Shown in pieces: positions 1 to 10,373 of a DNA stretch of 64,000 bases. Source of the stretch: Microbotryum silenes-acaulis. Taxonomy: Eukaryota > Basidiomycota > Microbotryomycetes > Microbotryales > Microbotryaceae. The stretch lies in the NCBI GenBank assembly GCA_003665825.1, contig QPFY01000001.1:1791001-1855000 (forward strand), in the 5' to 3' direction. The position numbers and the translations under genes are program-made. Below the pieces are notes generated by a model. That model was not told where the DNA came from. It made no database searches and was given only the letters and a program-made list of their open reading frames with translations. Each line of letters opens with the position of its first letter. Within the stretch, counting starts at the first letter, position 1.

Positions 1-1081
1 GACGATCGAGGTGCGCTGGTGAAGCGAAATCGTAAGAGGGTAAGCTCAAGCGATGAATGGCCACAATGCACGATATGGGTGCTTACCTCACTGAAGACAG
101 CAGCTGGGAGGGGCCGCGTCAGTCGGGTCGAAGGGATCGCCGTCGTCAAAACCGACCTGAGCGTATGCCGTTGCATCGCCATCGCGATCGAGGTCGACAT
201 GGTGGCGCACAAGGGTAGAGTCCACGCAAAAAGACGCCGACGCCGACGCCGACGACCACACCTGATCCCGGAGAGGAAAAGAGGGAGACGCGGGACGGAG
301 CGCAAGACGACGATCAGACAGTCGCGGGCTCGCGGGGCATATTAGCAAGCTTTAGCCAGCATTAGCCTCGATCAATTGTGCCCCAGCAAACGCTAACCTC
401 GCGGGTCGACCCATTCAGTGACTTTGGGCCCCCGACGGCTTGCCGTGGACTTTGGCCCGACCACCTACCGTCTCTACCCTGTCACGGCGCCGCACACCCT
501 CGACACCGACCTCGCCCGTCAAGTCGACTGCTAAATACGACAGCCTGGACGACGACCCGCAAGGATCATATACCACCGTCGGCTCGTCAAGACTCGCGGC
601 TGAGGCGTCCATCGTGTGACGGGGTGTGCGACACTCGAGAGACAGCGGTCTGCGCATCGCATACACGGGGTGAGGCACACACATACTCTGTCTGTCGTGC
701 GTTGGAGATGGATGGTGGCGACAGCAGGAGGGGGGGAAAAGATGTCCGGGTGGAGTCCAGGAAGACGGAGCACGAAGCGGAGCACGCACACGAACCGGAA
801 ACAGCACCTGTACACTGTACCCCAAAGTCGAACGATCGCAGTTCGCTGAACATGTTCTTCTCCTTTTTGCGTCACCGGGTCCTTCTTGTGCGCTCCAGGT
901 CTCGCGTCGCATCGGTCGGTTTGGATTGCTGCCCCCTTCAACAACCTAGCAGGTCGTAGCTAGTACGGCTGATTGGGCACAGCGATCCAGTACAGTAGTC
1001 GTTGTTGTCGGGTGTGTGCGCCTTCTTTCCTCCCCCTTCTTCCTTGTCCGTCTTGTTCGTCGTCGTGGGACCGCGGTGGGA
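1..1081. other. 5' flank of RPB7, no gene recognised
   Basis: Several open frames exist here on both strands, but they overlap each other, have no recognisable family signature and are rich in Arg, Ser and Pro, as expected from GC-rich noncoding DNA. The last part is presumably the RPB7 promoter and 5' leader; the stretch just before the ATG is pyrimidine-rich on the plus strand. I see nothing else that I can support. Confidence 0.4.
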
Positions 1082-1957
1082 ATGTTCTTCCTCGTAAGTA
1101 GCCTCCTGCTCTTACTTTTAACTTCTTGCCGCCTATCCCTCACTCCCACCTCCCATTCTCACCCCTTCGCCCTTTACAGAAGGAACTAGTCCAGGTCGTC
1201 ACCCTCCACCCCTCCTACTTCACCCCCGCTCTAAAAGACTACCTCCACACCCGGCTGCGCGACACCGTCGAAGGCTCATGTTCAGGTAAACTCGGCTACA
1301 TCATATCCGTGCTTTCGATCGACGATATCGGGAGAGGCAAGGTCATCGAAGGTGGCGCAGAGTTCAGGATATCCTACAAGGCGATCGTGTATAGACCGTT
1401 CAGGGGGGAGGTCGTCGATGGGGTCGTCGCGAGTGTCAACAAGGTCGGTCTCTTCTCGGTCCAATCGGTTCGTAGGGGGTGGGGCTGATTCGATGCGATT
1501 ATTGCATATATAGATGGGCGTCTTTGCGGATGTTGGACCGTTACAATGCTTCATTTCGACACATGCAAGTCACACTCGTACTGCATCAGGAAACAGGCAC
1601 CCCGAGCTGATTCTTACCCTTCCTTGACCTTCTCACAGTTGATTCCGTCCGATTTCGCATTCGACCCCAACGCGAACCCACCATGTCTGACAAGTGCAGA
1701 AGAGAATGTGTGTTTGTTCGGCTCGTTCGATCACAAAATCTTCCTGATACTGACGCCGGGAGATGCCCACAGTTGACGATTGAAAAAGGAGCGCATATCC
1801 GGTTAAAGATTGTCGGGACACGGGTCGACGCGACCGAAATTGTAGGTCCTAGCCTCGACGACGGCCATGACATGATCTTGTCGCTAAAAAATCGCGCCTA
1901 TCGACTCTGCAGTTCGCGATCGGGACCATCAAGGAAGATTATCTGGGCGTCGTATGA
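1082..1957 (+). CDS. RPB7: RNA polymerase II subunit Rpb7
   Basis: Subunit of the Rpb4/Rpb7 stalk of RNA polymerase II, which binds emerging RNA and acts in initiation and mRNA fate in the nucleus. Six exons: 1082-1093, 1180-1443, 1514-1564, 1639-1707, 1773-1841 and 1913-1957, summing to 170 codons (169 residues, against 171 in yeast). The start MFFLKELVQVVTLHPSYF and the blocks VEGSCSGKLGYII, GEVVDGVVASVNK, RLKIVGTRVDATEI and the C-terminal IGTIKEDYLGVV are diagnostic: an N-terminal RNP-like domain followed by an S1/OB domain. The first exon holds only four codons. The third intron (1565-1638) starts with GCAAGT, not GT; the GC-AG splice is needed to keep the conserved reading FISTH-LIPSDFAF. 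The gene lies alone, 489 bp before MCMBP on the same strand. Confidence 0.96.
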
Positions 1958-2446
1958 AGCGGATCAAGATTACCAAGAGAAAAAAACACCTCTGCATTAA
2001 AAGAGCTGATGTATGGTTTTGCGCGGTTCGGAGAAATTAAAATTAAAATTCTGACTACGCTTTTGACGTGGTTGAGTCTTTGTATCATACACTCTTTTTC
2101 CTAACGAGCCCCCCCCCCCCCCCCCCCCCTAGCACAATGAAATACTCGATGGAAGGGAGCTATTCCTGTCTCGACACCACGTAGAAGACAGACGCGACCT
2201 GCTTCGCTAGAGAGCGTGTACTGGCCGAGAGATATAAGTACTCCATGCCCCGGCGTGACAGCCGGAAAGGACGTGTCTCATGCTGCACTTTCCCCTGCCT
2301 GAGCGTGGCCGACGTCGCGTAAATGGATCCGAGACTTTTCCTCTCCCGACGCGCTTGACAAATTTCAACGCGTCTCGATCGGACGCGTCTCTTCTTCCAC
2401 CTACTACCTACCACATCGCCGCACAAACCACCCCTCCAATCCCACC
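1958..2446. other. RPB7-MCMBP intergenic region with C21 homopolymer
   Basis: It holds the RPB7 3' end and the promoter and leader of the next gene. An uninterrupted run of 21 cytosines lies at 2109-2129. No gene or RNA is recognised. Confidence 0.6.
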
Positions 2447-4784
2447 ATGTTAGCCGACCTGCACACAGCCCTCACGGCCCCCTTTGAGCTTATCGACACA
2501 TTGTACCAAAGACGTCAAGATGAACTCCGCTCAAGCTCGACCACGAGCCAGCGAGATTCAGCTTCGACGTCGCGCTTGCCCAGTTCGACTTTGGCTTTGA
2601 GTGCGTTCGACAAGCTCGTACAGGAGCGTTTCGCCAAGGTGTTTGAAGAAGAAAAGAATCTTGATCAGGTGGGTTGACTTGAGTGGTTCGAGTAGGGAGG
2701 GTAGAGTGGTGTACACGGTCCGGGCTACGAAAAACTCGTCGGTGACGGCATCATCGCCCTCCACTCCACCTCGAATCCCCATACCTTAATCACCATACTG
2801 ACTCCTCAAAACTCGGAAATGACCCCAGCTCCCGCTCATCACCTCCGCCACAACTCCATCGACCCTGCCCGCGCTCGGTTCACTCGTCCGTTTCCGCGCC
2901 ATGGTCCAAGACACAGGGTACGGGTCCGAGCTGTACCGTGCTACACGATCAACGTCGAATGGTCAAGAAAGGGTCGTCATGTTTGGTAGGGACGAGGTTC
3001 AGGTGAACACGCACGAATCCGGAGGCGTGAGTTGATCCCGTATCGAAGGCGGGGGAAATTCACACCTGACTATGGATTGCATCGCGAACAGGTCGTTCAT
3101 GAGGAGGAGGATTATACGAATCTACAAGAGCGTCAGAGCTTCTACATCGTCTCTGTTCCGGGAGAGAACGAATGGGTCAAACTTGTCAGTCCTAGCCTTT
3201 CCACTTGCGCTGGCCGAGAAGTGGACGGAAAACCCTGACCGCGTGACGATTTTTTGGTTGTTTCTGCACCACCAGGCATCGGATAAGCAACGTGAGTTTA
3301 GAAGAAACCAACATGTCGGAAGGGACGGGAACTGATTGGACCGGACTATCTCTTGCTCTACCAGCGCTCCAAAGCAGCGTCGCCTCGCTTTCGCTCCAAG
3401 AGGGCTCTGCTGAGACACGTTCGGGCCTGCCCAACAAGTATCCGATCCCTTCGGAATGTCATTTCGGATGTATTGCAAAGGTGCGTTGAAATTGCTGTGG
3501 TTAAAGGTGGGTCGGTGCGGTCACTTAGATTGTCATCTCATCGGACAGATCTACGGCGAGGCAGCAGACAAGATCAAGACGACCGATGTCTATGACTTTG
3601 TTGGCATCCTTGGCGAGACACAGTGAGTGGGGAACATCTCAGCACTCAACTGTCAACGGCTGACGAGGAACTCTACCACGCCCAGACTCACGGACTCGTT
3701 CGACCAGCTCGCTGCGCAATCAAGCGCCACCGTAGCACCCTCGGCTCCGATCCCCTCGCTTCACGTCATTCTCAACCTCCCCGTCACTTACCCGATCGCC
3801 CCCGTCGACAAAGCTACGGATTACCTCGCGCTGAGGAAGGAACTGGTCGACCATCTTACCACGCTCTTACAGGGTGATTCGGATGCGGCCGAGTGGCTCT
3901 TGCTCGCTTTTTTGGCTCGGATGTGAGTCGCACGCAAGGAATGACGTTCTGGCCTTTCCGCGGTCGACTGAAGTCTTCCTCCGTTGAACAGTCATCTGCG
4001 ACACCCGACCGGCCTCGCCCTCGGATCTCTCTCGCTGAACCTCGCCTACCCTTTGGGCACGATCGCTCCCGACACGAGCGAACACCTGATTCAGTTCATC
4101 TCGTCCCTGGTTCCACGCTCCACCCACCTCTCCATCACAATCCCGATCCTCAACTCCCCCTCCTCAACTCCTCTAGCCCCCCGAACAATAGAAGAATCCC
4201 TACACGCCGGCGCCCTCCAACTCGCCTCCAACACCCTGGTCCTCGTCGACACCCTTTCAATCGGTCAAGGTCAACTCGTCGATACAGGCGTCAAGAATCT
4301 CCGCCATTTGGCCACGACGATCGCGCAACAAAAATTGTCGTATGAGTTCCCTTACGCGAGTTTCGACCTCGAGACGGATTTGGGCTTCGTCGTACTTTCA
4401 CAAGGGAAGGCGATCATCCCTACGGATTGTGTCGTCTACGTACAACCCCAAACGACGACCTCGACGCTCAAAGTTCCCCAAGTTTCCCAAGTCAAGTTAT
4501 CCGAATGGCGTTCCTTCCTCCATATCTTCAAACATGGCCCTTTCAGCGTCCCCGAAAGTATGTCCGAAACGATTCAAGCCGACTTTGTCGACCGAAGATC
4601 CAAATCCGTTGGAGGGCAGGGTATGATGCAGGATGATTTGGTGTTTAGGATGACGGCAAGTCGGTTGATGGCGTTGAGTTTCGGGAGGGAGGAATTGGGG
4701 GTGGAGAGTTGGGTTAGGACGGGGGAATTGGACGATCGGAGGAAGGAAAGGGGGCCGCAGACTGTTCAGGGAGGCACTGCGTAG
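2447..4784 (+). CDS. MCMBP: MCM complex-binding protein (MCMBP/ETG1 family)
   Basis: Nuclear protein that binds MCM subunits and helps load, unload or chaperone the replicative helicase. Eight exons: 2447-2668, 2829-3026, 3092-3184, 3276-3291 (16 nt), 3365-3480, 3549-3622, 3686-3922 and 3992-4784; the sum is 583 codons (582 residues), in the family's usual range. Visible family blocks: an N-terminal LGSLVRFRAMVQDTGYGSEL with the following VPGENEWVK, a central NKYPIPSECHFGCIAK, and the C-terminal AAA-like part with LNLAYPLGTI, ESLHAGALQLASNTLVLVDT and a beta-rich tail ending near DCVVYVQP. The start is the first ATG after a pyrimidine-rich leader. It converges on the Doa1-like gene, with 100 bp between stop codons. 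Confidence 0.9.
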
Positions 4785-4884
4785 GGGTTGTTCTGCTTGC
4801 GCGTGGGAGGGTAGATCATTTTTGGGTTGTATTACTTTTCGGGTGGATTGCAATCTGTGTAGCGTTATGTTATTCAGGGATCTA

Positions 4885-6867
4885 CTATGAAGAGGACGCC
4901 TTGATGAAGTCGACGATTTGAGACGTATATGACTCTGGTAAAGAATGCTGCTTGACGAAAGCCACGGCTGTCTCGTGCATGTCATCTGGTGAAGGAAAGT
5001 ACAGGTTTGCTAGCCGAGCAACTCAATGAGATGTTCACCGCTTAGGAGATTGGAGAACAAGCTTACCTCCGATATTGTAAGGCAACTTGAGGGGAGGCTC
5101 ATCGTCTTTGGTGTCGATTGAGAAGACGTAGTCATAGTCGACACCTTCGTGTTGCATCCTTTCAGTCGGTTTCGAGGCTGGTAACCTTGAGGGTTCCGAG
5201 ACGACTTGTCCGACATCTTCCCATGTTGTTCCGTCCCACTGTTTCGGTGTGATCAGAGGGATCAGCACTCCAGGTGAAACCGTCAGCAAAACAGAAGGAG
5301 CATTCGTACCATGAAAGCATGCACTCCATCCTTCTCCGTCTCGACCAACTTGACCTCGCCCTGTTTCGTGCCCGCATTCTCCAACTCGTCGACCTTTCCT
5401 ATCTTTGGCATCTCATTCTTCCCACCGTCCATCCCCGCCTTGAGCTTCTGCATCCTCTCCCTCTCCTTCAAACCACTCTCATACGCTACCCTCGTCCCTT
5501 CATCCGCTCCCCTCCTCACATTATCCCTCGTGAAAACCCAAATACAATCGTCCGAACACCCACAAGCCAAATCGCCATCCGCAAGCGTCGTCAACGCCCA
5601 CACCGAGAGCGGCGGCACCAACACCTCCTGATCCAATCCCCCGTCCTCCTCGTTCCAAATCCTTATGATCCCATCCTCGCCAGAGGAAGCCAACCCTCCG
5701 TTCGAGGAAGAAGGTATACTGACGAGCGAATAGATAAACGAGTCATGGCCATCCAAGACGTTCAGTTCGGTGCCGTCGAGGTGCCAGATCCGGATCGTAC
5801 TGTGCGCGTCGAGACTCCACAACCACTCAACATCCTTTCGAAAGACTAAAACTGAGCGAGCCTGATTCTCTCGCTTACCCATCGTTGCTCGCGGAAGCAA
5901 ACATCAACCCATCGTTGACTTCGGGGGTGATCTTGGCCAAAGCTCGAACGGGCCCTTCGTGTCCTTTAAAAAGCTGTTTTCCTTGACCGTCCCGAAACGA
6001 TCGGATTAAGCCATCGGCACAAGCTGGCAACAACCACCTAAGTCGGATCAGCACCCTTCCCTCGTGAAATTTCCACGAGATATTGCTCACCTGTAACCAC
6101 GGTCCCTTCGTACCCCTTGACGTCGATGCAGAGCACATCCCAAACGGCTGCGGTATGGTCGGTCAAGACTTGAAGGCATTCCCCGGATTCGACGTCCCAA
6201 ATCCGCGCGGTACAATCCCAGCTCCCTCTGGACAAGAGGAATAGGAGGCTTTCAGCCTTGAGTGTCGCACCAAATTTGCGAGACGTGTTGGTCACCTACG
6301 AAGCGAGTCGCTTCCCGTCTGCCGAAGCGTGGAGGCAGCATACATTGTGGCCATGGCCGAGCAAGGTACGAGGTGGTGCATCGGGGGCGGTCAATGATAC
6401 GACTTGAATTAAAGAATCTTGACCACCGGTGCAGAGAAGGCCTGGGCAGCATCATCCGAAAGGTAAAGACTGAATCAGCTCGACAATCGGGGCTCCACTT
6501 GATCACGGGCCTGTCCACGCCGAGCCCTCACGACGTGTCTACACACGGGCTCACCAGTATCGAAGCTCTCCTTCCTGATCCAGCAAACGGAATTGATAAA
6601 TCCCGTATGCAATCCCTCCCAAGTCCTCTGCAACTCCCATCTCCCCTCCTGTCCATTCGGTTCCTTCGCCGTCCTTCGCCAGCTCTTGACGGTCCCGTCC
6701 CTCGACGCCGAATAAAGCGTCCCATCGGGAGCACTCGTTAAAGCTCGTACGTCATCGGTGTGTCCTCGGAGCAGCGCCGAGATGCGATATTGCATTGTGG
6801 AAGATGGGTCATTCGTTGAGGCCTCGAGGGATGAGAAGTCGATCCGCTTGCGATCACGTCGAGACAT
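4885..6867 (-). CDS. DOA1: Doa1/Ufd3/PLAA-like WD40-PFU protein lacking PUL domain
   Basis: Doa1/PLAA binds ubiquitin and the AAA-ATPase Cdc48/p97 and steers ubiquitylated cargo. Seven exons on the minus strand: 6867-6555, 6441-6300, 6227-6091, 6023-5879, 5799-5310, 5238-5067 and 4985-4885, exactly 500 codons (499 residues). WD40 repeats fill roughly residues 15-330 (for example LRGHTDDVRALTSAPDGTLYSAS, GSWDCTARIWDVESGE, NDGTIRIWHLDGTE and GGLASSGEDGIIRIW). A PFU ubiquitin-binding domain follows, from DYDYVFSIDTKDDEPPLKLP to SQIVDFI. The protein then stops after IVDFIKASSS; known Doa1/PLAA proteins continue with a PUL (Cdc48-binding ARM repeat) domain of about 250 residues. Only 100 bp separate this stop from the convergent MCMBP stop, so no PUL exon can be hidden there. 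Confidence 0.88.
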
Positions 6868-8617
6868 GATAAGCAGGGCGGAGCAGTGCTCGGCAACTTG
6901 ATCTGAGCCTCAACACAGTCCTGAACTCCGCTCTCTGTAAGAGTGTGGTGGAGCGCGAATGGCGACTGGGTGGGGGCTGGAGCCAAGAGAAAGTGGCTGA
7001 AGGTTCAAGCTCAAGTGGAGCGGCGCTTCGGTGATACCGCGCACGGACCATCCAATCGGCTGTCTGCGGAAAAGCAGACTTTGGATGGGGCGTCCATAAT
7101 TAATTGACGGTGGGGATCCCTGGCCCTGATACCTCGGTTCCTGAACCACAGTTCCGGGCCTTTTTGAAACCTGTCAGTAGTCTTTTCACGGTCAGAATTC
7201 GCTTCATTCTCCTCAGGTCATCAGGAAGGTGTGTGAGTTTCGAGACTCGGTGAGACGCCCTGATGTCTTCTCGAGTTTCTCATCGATTCGACAGCCGGTC
7301 GGCGGTCCGTCCGGAGCTTCCGAGCGCGAGCTTTGCAACGGTCAAAGCACCGTGGGATCGTCCGAGTTGGTGCCTGCAAACCTTGGGATAGATCACGTGG
7401 CTTAAGGAAATGTTGGCTGGAAACAAGTATACAAGGACGCGTCTGGGCCCCAGTGCCTTTACCGAGAGGAAGTAAATAGCGCAACAGGAGTCGTTTCTGC
7501 AACAGCTGTGGCTCGCGTCTCGTGAGAGAACCGCGTATCGATGTTTATTCCTGGTCTCCGTTCATACACCCACAGTAGGTGTCGTAAACCATCTCACGGG
7601 TCTTGCTTCCCCATTCCTGGCGCTTCGACATCCGCGGAAAGCTTTAAGTTGAAACGATCGATCGAAAACCTCTTCAGCGGTGCCTTGCATCCCCGCCTAA
7701 CCTGAGGCTCTGAAGCACTAATAAACCCCTATGCGTCCACTTTGCTCAAAAACTAGCAAGTATGATCATAAGTCCTCCTGTTTCCCCATCTCGTGCCATT
7801 TCCCATGAATGCTGGTCGCGTCATCAGAGCCGCACGCACGCCGGAGTCCCATCGGCGTCCGCGTTCCGAAAGGCCGAGAGTCCGAAAGCCAGTCACTGTT
7901 GCATAATGTCAACGGTGTGGGACCAGACTGCTTTGGACTCCTCTATGCTTGAGATTCTGCTCGCACACCCGGAAGTGGAGTACTGCGGTAGTCTCACATA
8001 CCGTGTTTGAAAAAGGTGGGGCGCTGATCCCATGTTCATGATGAAGAAGAGAGCATGCTTCTACGACCTATAGCCGGATCACGCCGACGAGCGAGTTGGT
8101 TCGACCGTGGCCTTGGTATCAGATTCGGTGAATCCGCGGGTCACAGGATCCCGGGCCTTGGCATGGGCTGACGGTCTTTGGCGCGATTGCAAATTCGAAT
8201 GGCATCCTTCCTCATGGCACGTCCACAAGTGGGTAATGTATTTTAAGAGAAAGGGTAAAGCAAGATGAAGGCATGATAGGACTTCGTTTCAGTAATTCCT
8301 TGCCGTTCATTTTCCAACTTTCTCGGATCATCAGACGATGGTGCGATCCGCCGACTGACTCACCAGAAGGCGAGGGGGCCAGCACACACTGACCCCCCAC
8401 ACACTGGCCCCCTCGCCTTCTGGTGCGCCGGCGCAACACTCCGACGCCCGGCTCGGTGTTTCGCGAGAGATACTAGTGCGGCTCGTGGTTAAGAAAGGGA
8501 AGCTGTCCGACGGGCGACACATACGCAGGCTATCGTCCTTTCGTGTACACCCTCTCTCACACAGTCCTCTCTTTTCGTTCACCCTTCGTGGTCATACCTC
8601 TTACCCGGAGTCTTCAC
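6868..8617. other. Large intergenic region
   Basis: About 1.75 kb between two divergent genes. Open frames here are short and match no family. I saw no tRNA-like B box or snRNA signature. The one clear structure is the perfect hairpin at 8361-8425, listed separately. An upstream in-frame ATG at 8543 could lengthen the CCCH protein by 25 residues, but it encodes an unremarkable sequence. Confidence 0.5.
8361..8425. repeat. Perfect 22-bp inverted repeat (hairpin)
   Basis: Arms 8361-8382 and 8404-8425 are exact reverse complements (22 of 22, beginning CACCAGAAGGCGAGGGGGCC), separated by a 21-nt C/A-rich loop. It sits about 190 bp before the start codon of the CCCH zinc-finger gene, in what is probably its promoter or 5' leader. 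The stem is GC-rich and would fold strongly in RNA or as a cruciform. Function unknown. Confidence 0.9.
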
Positions 8618-9976
8618 ATGTCTGCTTACTCGTCGAGTTACTCGAGTTCAAGTGGCAGCACCGCGTCGACGTCGGCTTCCTCGCTGTGCTGCGACTCGCC
8701 CGGTTTTGCCGGCCCAATGAGCCCGCTTCAACGGCTCGACTCACTCGGGCAGTCCTTTTCGGGGTTATCTTTGACGAGCTTACCCGGCACGTCGAGCGCG
8801 TCGGCAGCCGAACGACAACAATGGTGGAACCAGCACACTCAAACGAACGAGTTGATGCACAAGCTCGCGCAGGCCAGACGTGAGAACGAGACGATGCAAC
8901 GCGCCTGGAGCGCTCGATGCCAGACTCTCGAAGAGGAGGTCGCGCGTCTGGCTAGGATCAACCTAGAGATGGAGGAAGAGCGGCGCGACTTGATGCGCCA
9001 GATTGCGTTCGCTCGGTCACCAGGATCCATAGTGCGTTCTCTTCTGCAATTGCTTGGGATTGAATCAACTGAAACCTGACGTCTGACCATTGGACTCACC
9101 GCCACCGCCGCAGATCTCGTCGTCATTCAACCCGTTCGACGAACCACCCGAGTCGTCGAGCTCGAGCTCCCGACGAGCATGGAGTACGACGACCGTCGAG
9201 CGACGGTCAGAGAGCCCAGCACGACCCAAAACACCCGAGATCGACCCCAAAAAATCTATGTCCAAGCAGTCACCCCCGCCGTGCAATAGCCACTACTTGA
9301 ATGGGAGTTGCAGTGTACCGCGATGCAAGGTCAGTTGGTTGTCTGCGACAGTTGGTAATCGCCCGGGTCGGCTATCTCGCCGCCGCGTGTGGAAACCCCG
9401 AATGCTGATCGACCTGACTATCCCTTGCGTTCATCTCTTGCCACAGTTTTCACACCTGTACAAGCTTACACCGGCTCAAGTCGAAGAGATGCGACGGGGT
9501 GCCAAGGTGAGAAATGAAAAGGGATCGGCCTCGCACGATGCGCCTCGTGGCCTTGTCGGCCTTGTCGGGTGACACCTGATGAGCTCGCACGTCCACGATC
9601 GATCGACTGACCCGCTGCAACGCTCACTCTCGCTCGACATAGTTCCACCTCTGCAACGCACTCAAGAACGGTGTCACCTGCGAGGATCCTACATGCTGCT
9701 ATGGTCACTGCTGCCCTCGTGGCTCGGTACGTCATTTATCGATTTTCGAGGTTCCTCGTTTTGGCCATGTGGGGCCCGGCCTCAAGCCCGGTCCAAGGTT
9801 CAAGGTTTAGCCAACGAGGGCACGCTTCCTGGGGACTGACGAACTTCGACCTACCTCTTCGCAACCTGCAGGCATGCGGAAGGACGAACTGCGCCTTCAA
9901 CGACGAACAACATCGCCTTCCACCAACGGTCGCATCGACATCACCGGCAAGATCGGTCGGCGGGCGACGCCATTAA
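8618..9976 (+). CDS. Coiled-coil protein with tandem CCCH-type zinc fingers
   Basis: Probably an RNA-binding regulator, judged only from the fingers. Five exons: 8618-9031, 9114-9329, 9447-9506, 9643-9726 and 9872-9976; 293 codons (292 residues). A Ser-rich N-terminus leads into a charged coiled coil (about residues 65-125, with TNELMHKLAQARRENETMQ). A Ser/Pro linker follows, then finger 1 CNSHYLNGSCSVPRCKFSH (C-x8-C-x4-C-x3-H, about 194-212), the helix LTPAQVEEMRRGAK, and a second Cys-rich module CNALKNGVTCEDPTCCYGHC with further Cys in ACGRTNCAF. I chose ATG 8618 because the coding-like Ser-rich sequence starts there. The finger-helix-finger pattern resembles the gene at the right edge of the window; this one lacks that gene's DUF7923-like region. 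Confidence 0.8.
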
Positions 9977-10373
9977 GTAGGAAGAGATGATCGCGGCTAG
10001 CACCGGCGCGTGGTTCCCGCATGTCTCGCATTTTACCTACACTCTTTTTGGACCATCTTTTTTTCATTCTATATCCGTCTCGGCACTCCTGAACTTAGTA
10101 ATCGCACACATGTATCTTCTTAGTGTGGTATATGATTATATCGATCGTGACATCTTAAAAAGAGACGGGACCACCCTTCACAGGAGCAACAGAGAGAGGG
10201 GGTGGGGGAGGGGGGGGGGGGGGCGCTGGAATCAAGCAAAGACAACATGTAGGCCATTACGGGCACCTAAAAAAAAACTCCAACATGAAATATACTGCTA
10301 CAACTTCGATGGATCTTCTATGCAAGCTCGAGACACGCTTCATGCTCGCTTGACTTCGTCCTCATTACCTGCG
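9977..10373. other. 3' intergenic region of CCCH and sirtuin genes
   Basis: Short region between convergent genes. It contains an AT-rich stretch typical of 3' ends and a run of 14 guanines at 10210-10223. No gene is seen. Confidence 0.5.

Noticed and set aside
415..912. 165-residue minus-strand frame
   Set aside because: It overlaps several equally long frames on both strands and has no recognisable motif.
6868..8360. Possible tRNA or other small RNA gene
   Set aside because: I looked for B-box-like GGTTCGAAT words and cloverleaf context and found none convincing; a tRNAscan run would settle it.
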